Below are positions 22,940 through 33,891 of a stretch of DNA of 64,000 bases, one piece after another. Positions within the stretch are counted from its first letter, which is position 1, and the number at the start of each line of letters is the position of its first letter. Origin of the DNA: Sanguinoderma infundibulare (lineage: Eukaryota; Basidiomycota; Agaricomycetes; Polyporales; Polyporaceae). The translations under genes were made by a program, and so were the position numbers. Under the pieces are notes generated by a model. The model worked only from the letters and a program-made list of their open reading frames with translations, was not told the DNA's origin and did no database searches. The DNA lies in contig JAVLRN010000004.1 in assembly GCA_032821775.1 (NCBI GenBank), forward strand, positions 682,001-746,000. The letters are read 5' to 3'.

Positions 22940-22962
22940 GGTTATGAGTCCCGTGCTCTAAT
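22940..22962 (+). other. Copia-type half-tRNA primer binding site
   Basis: GGTTATGAGTCCCGTGCTCT directly follows the LTR end. Its complement reads as an anticodon arm with CTCATAA in the loop, that is a CAU (Met-type) tRNA cut in the anticodon loop. Drosophila copia uses the same kind of internal tRNA primer with a GGTTATGG start, so this is a strong family signature. Confidence 0.75.
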
Positions 22963-23186
22963 CATTGGAGCAAAAACCCATAGCTTCCCGTTTGCGCTTC
23001 CCTGCCCATCTCGTGGCATCTCTAGTCGCTCCTTCACTTTCCTTGCGTCGATTGCCATCAATACCAAGCGCATATACCCAGGTCATTGAACCACCCCGGT
23101 CACTTCTTAGCGCATACAGTCAACTTTAAGCGTCCTGGTACGCTCATCAATTCAATTCCCTCTTCTCATCGCATCTTCGATTCATC

Positions 23187-26100
23187 ATGGACCCACCACC
23201 CGGGGATCCCCCTCCCGCTCATCGCCGCATCCAATGCCACGCTGTCCCTTCGTGGATCGCCGCCAAGAACGATGCCGAAGACAAGCTAAGTCTATCCAAG
23301 AACAACTGGCCAAAGTGGTCGAAAAACGTATGCGGCGCACTCGACCTGGCCGGCGGCAAACTTTCCATGTACCTTACGGGGCACATCGCTCGTCCCGGGG
23401 ACGAACACAGCGACGATCAAGAGAACTGGGAGGCGAATGACGCAATGATCTGCGCATACTGCAGGACGCTCGCGGAAGGTGAAGACCGACGAATCATCGA
23501 GGAAGCTCCTTCAGCGAAGGACATGTGGACGGCGCTCAAACAGCACCACACCAAACAAGGCGCGTACGGTCAAGTCCTCTACCTTCGCGACCTTCTCGAC
23601 AAGCGTTTCACCTCGTCCGGAGATCCTCTCGATGCTCAGGCGTGCTCGTTTTACGAGATTTGTGAACGGATCAACGACATCGGTCCTCTCGCTACAGACG
23701 CGCTCGCCGTCGTCACCACTCTACATGCACTCAATTTTATCGTGGAAGATATCGTTACCAGTCTCATCGGCAAGCAAACCAAGGACGACACCGTACTGAC
23801 GTTCGATTGTATCCTTCAACATCTAAAGCTTCATCAGCAACAACTCGACGGCAAAGCTCGCGCTGCTCTCACCACTGCCTCTGCCCCCGTCGCACTAGCG
23901 GCTACTGCCGCGCGCGACAAATCCCCTCGCGGTCCCTGCTCCAACTGCAAGAAAATGGGTCACTCCGTAGCACGCTGTTGGTCCCCGGGAGGCGGTGCTG
24001 AAGGGCAGCGGGAACAAATTCTTGCTGATGCCGAGCGACGCCGCATGGAACATGAACGCTGAAATGCTCCATCATCATCATCATCAACATCATCCTCTCC
24101 TGTTCCCACAGCTGCCCCTGGAGCGAAGAAGGTCGTGAAAGACCACACCGGTCGAGCGTTCTACCTTGATGGTGACCACGTCTACCCCATCTCGTCCACC
24201 GATGCCGCTCTCTCCGTGCTTTCATCTTCAGTGCTCCCTGTGGATGCCATCATCACAGATTCCCCTTCATCTGTTCCTGCCTGGATTCATGAACTCGAGG
24301 GCACTACAGCGTTCTCTGCAATCACTGCACTGATCGCAGACGGCTCGAAACTGTGGTATATGGACTCTGGCGCGTCTGCCCACATCACACCGTTTTAAAC
24401 GGACTTCGTATCAATCAAAGCGATTCCCCCTCACGCCATCTACGGCGTTGATGGCTCCATCATTCACGCTACCGCCGTTGGCTCCATTCGACAAACGCTC
24501 GAAAATGGCCATATCCTCGAACTCTCAGAGGCACTTTTCATTCCTAAGGCGGCCGTTCGTCTGATCTCTATCCGCGCTCTGTGCGATGGCTCGTCAAACT
24601 ACTCTGTTACGTTCTCACGCTCTGGAATCACAATTCACTCTTCATCTGGCGACATCCTTTTCCAAGGCGTGCGCGCAGGCCACTCCATGTTCACGCTCCA
24701 ACCGTCTCTTCCTTGCAACCCGCACTCCGCTCTCATTGCCACACGTCGTCCCAACATCGAGACCATACACCGTCGCTACGGACATCCCAACTATACCACT
24801 GCATTCAAAATCGCCCAACGTCTCATGCGTGAAGGTACGCCGATCGACCTCTCTGAGCCCCCTTACAAGTGCGAATCATGCATTTTGGGCAAGCAGACTA
24901 GATCGTCCATGCCCAGCGAACGAGAAGGAAAGCGTGCAACAGTGGTGGGAGAGTTGGTGTATATCGACGGCATTGGACCGGAGTGCACTTCGTCTGCAAA
25001 TGGATACCTGTATTCCCTAGACCTTATCGATGACTTTTCTTCGTACAGCTGGGCCTTCCCATGTGCATCAAAGAAGATAATGGCCGTTGTCTTTCGTCGA
25101 TGGGTCCTCGCCATGCGCGCCGCTGGCCACAACGTCATCGCTGTCCAAATCGACAATGGAGAACTCGACTCGAAAGAGCTATGCAACGAGCTTGCGGACC
25201 TAGGTGTCCACGTCCGCGAGACCGCGCCCTACACATCCGCTCACAACGGTCGCATTGAGTGTGTCCATCGCACCTTCCGAGAAAGGTCTCGGACTATGAG
25301 ACTCGCCGCTGGTTTACCCGAAAATCGCTGGGATGAACTGTATGTCACTGCTTGCTACCTGTACAACAGAACACCCTCCGCGTCCCTACCAGACGGCATT
25401 ACGCCGTTCGAGCGATTCCATGGCAAACTGCCAGACAACTCTCACCTCCGCGAAATCGGGTGCCGTGCCTTTGTCTTTGTCCCCACACACAACCCCAAGC
25501 TCCGCCCCCGCTCATACGAATGTGTCCTCTTTGGTTATGGCCTGATGTCAAAGACGTACAGATGCTACCACCGCGAATCACATCGCATAGTCGAGTCTTA
25601 TCACATCCGTTTCATCGAGTCTCACGAAGACCCTCGCCTCCACATCAACCCCCAAACAGCTGGCCGCCATTCTCCCCGACCGCAGCCAACTTTCATCGAT
25701 GACGATCCCTCTCCTTCCATCTCAACGCTGCCCCATGCCCCTGCGCCTCAACCTCCACTACCAGGTCCCTCACAACCACCATCCCCTCCCCCGTTACCCT
25801 CTCGTCCCCAAACCCCACCTCCATCTTCATCACACTCGCCACTCTCCTCGCCGCCGCATCCACGCTCACCCCCCCAAGAACAACCCCAACCACCCGCAAC
25901 GCCGCCACCCAGACCACCACCCGTCGATCCACCTGCTGTTCCCGCCCGATGCTCCACATGGCCCCCCACCCCGACTCAGCTCGCTGCGGAACGTCAGGGC
26001 GTTCCCTATGTTTCTCAACTGCAGCAAGCTGTCGCCGACTCCATTGCTGCGGGTGAACGCGTCCGTGACCAGCGAACCGCTGCCAAATCGCGCGCCCTTT

Positions 26101-27734
26101 GGGCAACAACGACTGACTCTGCCGACTGTCTCGCCCTCGCCACGCTGCAACTTGACAGCGAGTATAACGGCGACCCCCTCACTATGCGCAAGGCCATGTA
26201 AAGCCCGTTTGCTGAACAATGGCGCGCCGCCCTTCGTGAAGAATTCCAGTCCATATGCGAACATGATGTCTTCGACCTCGTCCCATGAACTCAAGTCCCC
26301 TCCGGTCGAAAAATTCTCACTGGAAAACCTGTCTTCCGCCTGAAGCGCAACGAAGATGGCGAACCAACCCGCTTCAAAGCACGATGGGTTGCCCGAGGTT
26401 TCGAGGCCGTCTGGGGCCAAGACTTCTACAAAACTACATCGCTGACCATGCGCATCGAGTCCATGCGCGTCTTGCTTCACCTCGCTGGCTCGCTGGACTG
26501 GGAAATTCACCAAGTCGACATCAAAACTGCGTTCCTCTACGGCCTGCTTCCTGACGACGAAATCTGTTTCATGGAACAGCCACCTGGCTTCGAGGAACCT
26601 GGCAAAGAAGACTGGGTCTGGCGACTACGGAAGGGTCTCTACGGGATGCCACAAGGCGGTCGCACTTGGAATCGAACGATGGACTCTCACCTCATCTCCG
26701 TTGGCTTCATGTGTGTTCCCTGCAAGTACTGTATCTATTACCGGTCATCAAAAGAGGGCACCGTCATCACAGGCGTCCATGTCGATGATTTCCTCGCTAT
26801 TGCCTTGTCCTCTGTCGCAGCAAAGCATTTCAAAGCTGACCTACGCCAATCTTGGGAAATTTCTGACCGAGGCGAGGCGCGTTTCTGTGTCGGCATCGCA
26901 ATCGAGCGCGACCGTTCCCGCCGCACGGTTTCCATCTCGCAACGGGCTCTGATTGACAAAATCATCGCCCACTTCAACCTCGAGCACCACACCCCACTCT
27001 CCACACCTATGGAAGCCGGGCTTCGGCTCCGGCGTGAACAAGAACCCAATGACCACACTGCTGTCACGCACCTTCCCTACCGTGCCCTCGTCGGCTCCCT
27101 GAATTACCTCGCCACAGGCTCTCGTCCGGACATATCCTTCTCCATACAACAACTTGCCCAATATCTAGACAGCTTCACCTCTGGACACTGGAACGCGGCA
27201 GTGCACGTCGTTCGCTACCTAATCGGATCACGCAACCTTCGACTAACCCTTGGCGGCGACGACCCCCCTTCTCTGGTCGGCTGGTCCGATTCCGACCACG
27301 CACGCTGCCCAGACTCTCAGCGATCCATTGGCGGCTACATGTTCTCCCTCGGCTCCAGAGCAGTCACCTGGGCAGCCCGGAAGCAGCCTACGGTCGCCGA
27401 CTCGACCACGGAAGCCGAGTACATCGCAGCGGCGGACGCCGCAAAAGAGTGCATCTGGCTGTGGCACCTCCTCGACGCGATTCACTTCCCCCAATCCGGA
27501 CCTTCTCGACTCCTCGTCGACAACACCAGTGCCATCATTCTATCAGGAGACCAATCCTTCCATGCGTGCACCAAGCACATCGAAGTCAAACACCACTACC
27601 TCCGCGAAAAAACGGCCTCCAACGAAATTTCCGTCCACTATGTTCCCTCTCGCGATAACATCGCAGACATCTTCACCAAACCACTACCCGGACCCCAGTT
27701 CAAGCGCCTCCGGAGTTTTTTGGGCCTGGCATAG
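23187..27734 (+). pseudogene. Copia gag-pol polyprotein, one frame with four stop codons
   Basis: A single frame from ATG 23187 to TAG near 27734 with no frameshift. Gag ends in a CCHC zinc knuckle, CSNCKKMGHSVARC (about 23938-23980). The protease site is LWYMDSGASAHITP (about 24352-24393). Integrase has the HHCC segment (HRRYGHPN...CESCILGK) and the DDE residues around YIDGIGP, VQIDNGEL and HNGRIECVHRTF. The reverse transcriptase has VDIKTAFLYG and the active site HVDDFLA (Tyr of YVDD replaced by His). RNase H ends with SDSDHARCPDS, DSTTEAEYIAAADAAKE and HIEVKHHYLRE. Stops interrupt at 24060 (TGA), 24396 (TAA), 26199 (TAA) and 26286 (TGA). The last is probably a CGA codon changed by C-to-T. 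Confidence 0.9.
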
Positions 27735-27915
27735 GCCAGGAGGAGTCGCTGTGCTTTCTGCGAGGAGGAGTACTCTTTCCCATGTCGTTTTTTTTTTCTA
27801 TGCCTTTTTTTTCATCCCACCTTCCATATCCACACTATCATCCCATTACTATCCACATACCGTACATACATATGCGATACCTTAGCCCTTCGCCTGTTCT
27901 TACCGTCTTTCGTCC

Positions 27916-27924
27916 GAGGAGGAG
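27916..27924 (+). other. Polypurine tract of the copia element
   Basis: GAGGAGGAG immediately precedes the TGTTAAG start of the 3' LTR, the expected site of plus-strand priming. Similar purine runs (AGGAGGAG) also occur near 27738 and 27763. Confidence 0.7.
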
Positions 27925-28170
27925 TGTTAAGCGCCGTACTTCACGTTCCTCGACGGTATCACCCGGCGAAGGTCATTGCACGCGACACCATCATTCCCAA
28001 CCCTCACTCGTTCTACCATCACGAGTGAGGGTGAGTTCGCAGTTCATAGCGTACTCGTCCCGTACATAACTAACCTACTCTGTAGCTTACTTACTTAGGC
28101 TACAGGTGCAATCTACACTCGTTCTACCATCACGAGTGAGGCTTACTTACTTAGGCTACAGGTATTAACA
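27925..28170 (+). repeat. 3' LTR of the copia element, 246 bp
   Basis: Begins TGTTAAGCGCC and ends GGTATTAACA, so its ends are inverted (TGTTAA/TTAACA). Inside is a 10-bp stem hairpin, CCTCACTCGT (28002-28011) with ACGAGTGAGG (28021-28030). A duplicated tail is also present: GCTTACTTACTTAGGCTACA occurs at 28085 and 28141, and TTCTACCATCACGAGTGAG occurs twice (28011 and near 28122). The internal duplication means the LTR is longer than its ancestor. Confidence 0.85.
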
Positions 28171-28177
28171 GGTAACA

Positions 28178-28276
28178 GTATACATACGTCTGCCTCGCCA
28201 GGCTAACGGTATGTGTATGTGGCCCGGATAGGCCATATACACATGCCGTTGCCTGGAGAGACAGACGTATGTATAC
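28178..28276. repeat. 99-bp near-perfect hairpin (inverted repeat) beside the LTR
   Basis: The left arm (28178 to about 28224) starts GTATACATACGTCTG and ends TATGTGGCC. The right arm (to 28276) is its reverse complement apart from about five single-base differences and one indel. A 6-base loop CGGATA separates them. Arms of 46-47 bases make a very stable single hairpin. It starts 8 bases after the copia LTR end. No coding frame goes with it. Confidence 0.85.
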
Positions 28277-28740
28277 CCCCTCCTTATTCTGCCCGGCCCG
28301 GCGGCGTCATGCATCCACGGCCTGGCCCTCCATCGCTGTCGCCTTTTTGCTGATGGCGGTGTGAAGCACCAAGGACGGCGCGCTGTCCGGTCAAATGAAG
28401 AGGGGGTATCCGGCTCGAGTGAATGCCATGAGGAGCAGAACGAGGGATGTTGCGATAAGTACAGAGATTCATAGATAGAAATAGAGGAGGGGTGGGTAGC
28501 AGGAAAAGAAAAAGGGGAAGAAAGAGAAGGGATCAACTAACAAATGAGCAACAGGCGCAGCGCGGCAAGGGAATGGTAAGATGTGACGGGGAGACGATAA
28601 GTAGAGGCAGGCGAGAGGGTGTAGGGTGTACGGCCTGGACAGCACATGCTGCACTTCATGCGGAGCTTGAAGTCAAGGAAAGCCTCTTGAGATACACCCT
28701 GGGGGGGAGACGCTCGAGTGAGTGGGGTCAGGGTATCAGG
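28277..28740. other. Intergenic between hairpin and HET gene
   Basis: No gene recognised. Contains an A/G-rich run (28480-28540). Confidence 0.4.
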
Positions 28741-30976
28741 CTATATGAGTATGACATCCTGGGGGCTCAGTTCTTCGATGGTGCTCCTCGATATCATGTG
28801 ATAGCGGTCACAGTAGCAACCGACCCGTCGGTACTCCCCTGGGTTTATTGCCGGTACCACAATTAGCCCCATGATGCCCTCGGTGAGGTTCCAGCTGATC
28901 GGTAATAGCCAGACGTCCGGACCGCCACCCTTTCTGACCTCGAAGCAATCTCGCCATGCTTTTGCCAAACGGATGGGGAATGAGGTGGTCTTCGGGTGTT
29001 TGGGGAATGAGGCGGTCTTCGGGTGTTTGCCAGTGGAACGGAGCAGAAGCGGGGAGGTGCACAGATCACCGTTGGAGAGCCATATGGCCTTCATCAAACG
29101 AGCCCCGAGTGTCAAGGACCCTGCGGTAACGGCGCCGAAGGGAAGTTTGTCGGATGCGAGGGTCAACGCATAGCCCTTGAGCTCGTACAGCTCTTCGGAC
29201 GACTCGTTGGAAAGCACTGTAGCGTCCACAGCGGCATCCAGAGATGCCCACGACCACGAAGGCGCCCTGTACACTTCCGGTCGCCGAGGAAGCCCGACAT
29301 CGGGCATCGTATGCCATAGAAGATCGTGGCGAAGGTTGTCGAGCCAGAGACCCGCCAAGTATACCCCTTTCTTCCACCGTGCGCCGAAGCGCACCGCGAT
29401 ACCGGCAAGCGCGACGAGTTTGTCCTCAGGACGCGTGACCCTCCGCGCAGTGTAGTTGCGCACGATGTTGTCCCACAGAGTCGTGCTCCTGTTGTAATCG
29501 AATGCCAAACATGACTCTGACTCGGGTTCGAGCTCATCTTCGGGTGAGGGGATCCAGTCGATCGCGAGGCGGTCACGCGCAAGATCGTTTGCTTCGCGAA
29601 TGGCATTGCCGACGTTGACGTTGAGGGTCTGGCAGTGGAAACGAAGGGTGTTCGAGGTGTATACGAGCGCACGTGTGGACAGGAGGCGTTCTTCGAGGCA
29701 CCATGCACGTTTGTGAATGGGGTCGTTCATAGCGCAGTTATCGTCGTACGGGTCGAACTCCTCCTCCTCCTCGATGTACATTGTACCGAAATGGCTCCGG
29801 TCGTCTCTGCATGGGAATGGTAGGCGATAAAATGGAGCGCGGGGTGGCGGGCAGTCGTGCAGGAACCCCTCGCTGGCCTTGGACGACCGCGCGGCGATGA
29901 TGGTGAAGGTGGCGTCTGCGAATGTCGCGGGGATCTTCGCGATCTCTCGACGCTTGTCTTCTTTGGAGTCCTGGATGATGCACAGAGCGTCGATCCAGAG
30001 GTACTTCTCCCTGCAGGCGTGCGTGACCCAGATGGCGTCCCTGAGGGTCTGCGGGAGCAGATCGACATTGATGCCTCGAGCGTAGGCGTCCACGTTGTGC
30101 TACCTTGTTTTGTTGGGCTGGTCCTCGCCCCATACGTAGCTGAGCGCCACGTAAGACCCACGGACAGAACCGCCAGTGATGTAGAGTCGCGGCTGTTCCG
30201 GGTCGGTACAATCGATAACGCGAGTGGGGAGGACTCGATCCTGGCGCGGCTTGGGACATGCATCGTGGTTCTCGATACAGTACGATAGGTGGTCCAGGGC
30301 CAGACGGCACGTCTCCGTTGATCTCATCTGTCGTACCCTCTCCCGAGCCAGGATTTCGTCTGCGCATGCGTCGTCTGGGTAACGGTGCCAAGACTGTAAG
30401 CGGAACGATGGAGCGGAGATATTGTTGCAGGCACGAACCTGCAAGCGTGTAGAGCGGGTACGAGCAGAGGTAAAGGTTGCCTATCTTCACGTGGACGAGC
30501 TGTGCGCTGATCAAGACTTTGCCAGTGTCATGATAACGTGGCGGTTCCAGGGCTACGCTGATGGTTTTGACGTCGCTGCGGCCGCCCACGAGCACTCCCA
30601 TAGGGTATGCATTCCTTATCAACGTACACCAATTGCACCCTCTTCTGTACGACGCCTCAATCGCATCCCAGGATCTCATATAGGTGAAAGACCTCTTCGG
30701 CGGGTTATTTAACCACCGGGCCCCGTTTTCCAAGAGATCTCGGAACGTTTCGCGAGCGAAGACACCATTCCAACAGTCATCGCATACTAGGGAATGTGCG
30801 GCATCGAGACTGAGGTATCTGTCCGGTGGAGATTAGGCCAATGTATCCTTTATCATTCACAAGCAGCTAATTACATACGTCTTTGAGGCAGGTTTCGCCT
30901 GAGAGTCCGTGTCACTGTGTTTGAGGCAAGTATTTCCGCAGAAGGCCGCAAGACATCCATCAGATAAGCACTGCAT
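28741..30976 (-). pseudogene. HET-domain (heterokaryon incompatibility) gene with one in-frame TAG
   Basis: Heterokaryon-incompatibility domain protein, a family that in fungi can trigger cell death when unlike individuals fuse. Proposed start at 30976 (MQCLSDGCLAAFCGN). An intron (GTATGT...CCGGACAG) joins to YLSLDAAHSLVCDDCWNGVF. A second intron (GTTCGT...TTACCCAG) joins YPLYTLA to DACADEILARERV. The HET core follows: GSYVALSYVWGEDQPNKT, then YLWIDALCIIQDSKEDKRRE and FADATFTIIAARS. The C-terminal part (EVYRAPSWSWASLD) is typical. TAG at 30100-30102 interrupts the frame just after QPNKTR, between the two halves of the HET core. The reading resumes at once in the same frame. A 27-bp tandem duplication gives KHPKTASFP/KHPKTTSFP. 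Scraps of a related gene lie at 46.3 and 63.6 kb. Confidence 0.82.
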
Positions 30977-31635
30977 GGAGGACAGAGTACTGATTGCAAA
31001 CGCCAGGAAATTAGTGTTAAATTGTCGGAACCGTAAAGGGGAACAATAACGCGAATCCAGCGCACAAGTTCCATGGCACAAGAGATGGAAGGTACTTGCC
31101 AATGATCCAGAGACATTGCGCGGCCACTGGCGACTCGGCTTATCGCGAACGGTGACAGGATAAAAATTTGGCAAGTCACTGGGCGCCCTGTTCGATGTAC
31201 CTGTAATAGTCCGAGTGACGTAGAAGTAGTCTTGAATGCGAGGCAGCCTCGTTCGGGGGACGGAGTGGGCAAGAAGGAAGTGGTTGGAGTCGACTCGGCA
31301 GTGCGAAAGTGATGCGTGTGACGTAACACGGGGTGACACATGTCTGTCACGTCCTGCACCTTTGCGTCCTGCCGCTTGCGACTCAGACGACAGAACATGT
31401 CACCCACACGCTAGATCCTGCTCTGCGCGACTACCTCAGACATTGGCTGCTTTGGAGGGTCTATGGAACGCTTCTTGCACGGTACTCGCCCCCCGGGCCT
31501 AGGATCAACATTCGCGCCGTAGTCTCGGACGTCCCGCTTATTCCTTCCCACGTTCCATGACATTCTGCATTGCTAAGAACATATCAGTCGTTCCCCGGGC
31601 TCGCCTATTCCTAAGCCCCTGTTCTCATTCGCCAG
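30977..31635. other. Intergenic, upstream of the HET gene
   Basis: No separate gene recognised. The long minus-strand open frames here run into HET exon 1 and are probably its leader region. Confidence 0.35.
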
Positions 31636-32274
31636 GTGTCGTATACTTTATGTGCGTTCGCGCTACGGCCGTATTCGCTCTCACGTTGACGGAATTCCAG
31701 CATTCTGCTCATCATGAACGTACTTCACCTGTCGTTCTCGCTCCTTTCAGTACGTCTAGAGCCAGCACGCTGCGGAACCATGCTACCATCGCGTCCGCAA
31801 CACCGATACAGATCCTGCCAAGTACCGGCAAAGTCCCCACAAGCTCCATCCCAATCCTTACCGAACCGTACGTCCCGATCTCAACGACCCACGTCGTCCC
31901 AACGTTAACCGATTCCCGGGCCACCTGCGCACAGAATAACCGCGATCCTCATCTCGCGCTTCCTCATTGACCTCCAAGAAGCCGACAGGGGTACCGCGCA
32001 CCAGCACTCTCTTTCGTCAGTCCAGCTGGGCCACATCAGCAGCGTCAGCTTCAGCCGCGTTCTCGGCTCCATCGCGTCCTCGCTCCCCGCCCCTGGGGAG
32101 GCCGCCTTGCAGTGCGAGTTAGACGACCTCCCCTCGAACGCGGTCTCCGCTGATGTTGACGATGGGAACTTGAGACTGGCCATCCATTCGGGCGACCGCA
32201 ATGCCACTTCAGACCCGGAGGCAGGCACTGGCGGACAGACATCGTCGAGCGCTATCACGATCAATGCGGGTTGA
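31636..32274 (+). pseudogene. 3' half of a DUF6533-type gene
   Basis: Starts at the exon GVVYFMCV (31637) and continues through the NVLHLSFSLLS segment (31715-31755), the ILPSTGKVPTSSIPILTEP exon and the last exon with ISRFLIDLQEA and HQHSLSSVQLGHISSV, ending at TGA 32272-32274. These exons match the ends of the genes at 55.7-57.6 and 60.9-62.8 kb in order and splice sites. The upstream exons with the DUF6533 hallmark (LxLYExxITxxxExxLFW) are absent, so the copy is cut at about 31.6 kb. The 3' flank continues to match the other copies to about 32.6 kb. Confidence 0.7.
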
Positions 32275-32779
32275 TTCGGGCGGGGGCATTACGCCACGCA
32301 CTGTGCCATACCCAATTCCCGCTATGGACATGCTGGCTCAGATCCTTGGCCCGGAGGCGATGCTCACGATGTTGTAGACCTTGGTGGATTGGACCGGCAT
32401 GCAGGCCGGTCGCGCAGTTGCCAGACCCATGTTCACGCCTCTCCTCGACCGACGATAGCCCTGGTCGAATGTGCTGGAATACGTGATGCGGCTTATTTAT
32501 GAATCTTCGTACGTTCTTGCGACCACATACAATTTCTTGAACAACGTGTATGTAAGGACGGGTTCGTATGCCGAGGAAATCAAAGGCCCCGTGGTCGAAG
32601 AGAGGGAAATGTGCCACCCGGGTACTTCGACAAGGTTCGCGAGCATACCGACACTCTACTACGGCGGCTGCGACGAGCACGTAGAACGGCTTGCATCCGA
32701 ACAACTGCAATATCGGGGCCTCATCAAGCATACGACATCGCATTCACAGTACACAGCGGATCAGCCCGTCCCCGCCCAC

Positions 32780-33891
32780 TCATGTGGGAACAGCCCACTC
32801 GACACCGTCCTGAGTCAAAAACAGGCCATTGTCGGATGACTTCAGCCCATCTATCACCTTGAGCTGCCCAGCCACAGACGCCTCGGTGGAAATCACTACA
32901 AACGGCGTGCGGCACTTTTCCTTCCACACTGCTGCCGCGCGGTCCATCGTCTCGCGCGTCCGGGCATAACCTGCCGAACCCGTGTGTAAGCATCATTTAA
33001 CGTGCCAGAAACTATTACGCGTGAAACGTACTGGAATCGACAGCGGTCGCGGAGACGTCGACCATCCCGGGGCTGAGGGAGATGACGACGAAGCCCTCTG
33101 CTTCGAGCTGCACGGCGAGCTTGGTCGTCACCATGAGCGCGGCGGCTTTGGTCATGCCGTACGCGGACATGTGCGCGAGGTTGACGGTACGGACGAGTTT
33201 GTGGTCGGCACCGGCGCTGCTGATGACCACTATCTTCTTGGTCGACGAGGCGCGCAGGAGGGGGAGGAAGGCAGTGATGGCGTGAATTGGGCCGAGGGCA
33301 TTGACCTTGAACTTTACGTGTACGGTGTAGTAAATCAGGCAAGTCAGACCCAATACCTTACTACGCGAAAGCGAAAGTCAAACATACGGCGGTTGTGAAT
33401 GCCGCATCGAGCTCGTCCATGTCAGAGCTACAGAGACATGGTCAGACAGTGCCGACAAGAAACTGACGACGTACTCACTAGTCGTCGAAGCCTTTCATGA
33501 GGGCCATCGGATCCGCGAGTGCGGCGTTGTGGATGAGGACATCCAATATTCCGCCAGTGATGCCCGAGACTTCCTTGGCTGCACGCTGCGTTAGGCGTAA
33601 GTAGAATCGACAGCGAGCGGGAAGGATGACCAGCATACCTCGAGAGTGGCGTAGTCCGCGACATCGGCAGAGACGACGTGGACATTGTGGAGGCCTTCGA
33701 TGGCCGCATTGAGGTGAGTCGATCCAGTGGGGTTCCGGACCACCGCAATGACAGTGGCATAGGGCCTTGCCGCCTGCAGAATATACAATTGGTACGAGCT
33801 CGACAAAAATCACCAAGAGAGAACTCACCAGCTGTCGGACGAACTCGAGACCAATTCCGCGAGAAGCACCGATGATAGCGTAGGATGGCAT
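32780..33891 (-). CDS. CsgA/sniffer-like short-chain dehydrogenase, copy 1
   Basis: NAD(P)-dependent SDR of the C-factor/sniffer-like group, about 245 residues. Start MPSYAIIGASRGIGLEFVRQL at 33891 holds the GASRGIG cofactor loop and is followed by a GTGAGT intron. Further exons carry ATVIAVVRNPTGSTHL, SADVADYATLE, DVLIHNAALADP, FKVNALGPIHAITAFLPLL, KKIVVISSAGADHK and the catalytic SAYGMTKAAAL (Tyr-x3-Lys). The last exon ends DNGLFLTQDGVEWAVPT at TGA 32780. All five introns have GT-AG borders and every exon is in frame, so the gene looks intact. It has a near twin at 41.7-42.8 kb. The substrate is unknown. Confidence 0.88.

Larger units (their letters stand above)
22902..28170 (+). mobile_element. 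Ty1/copia LTR retrotransposon, 5' LTR mostly missing
   Basis: A 5.3-kb element with a primer binding site right after a 5' LTR remnant, a gag-pol frame, a polypurine tract and a complete 246-bp 3' LTR. Order in pol is protease, integrase, reverse transcriptase, RNase H, which defines copia rather than gypsy. The 5' LTR survives only as about 38 bases (22902-22939). I found no target-site duplication, which fits loss of the left end by deletion or recombination after insertion. Four in-frame stops make it non-autonomous. Confidence 0.9.

Noticed and set aside
23902..24225. Open frame antisense to gag with an Asp/Met-rich run
   Set aside because: It is the shadow of a Ser-rich codon run (TCATCATCATCATC) in the gag-pol linker.
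25693..26109. Long antisense frames, Gly/Val/Arg-rich, under the integrase C-terminal region
   Set aside because: They mirror the Pro-rich spacer of the polyprotein; no independent signal.
30871..31407. 178-codon minus-strand frame upstream of the HET gene as a separate gene
   Set aside because: A neighbouring frame in the same stretch splices into the HET N-terminus, which explains the region better.
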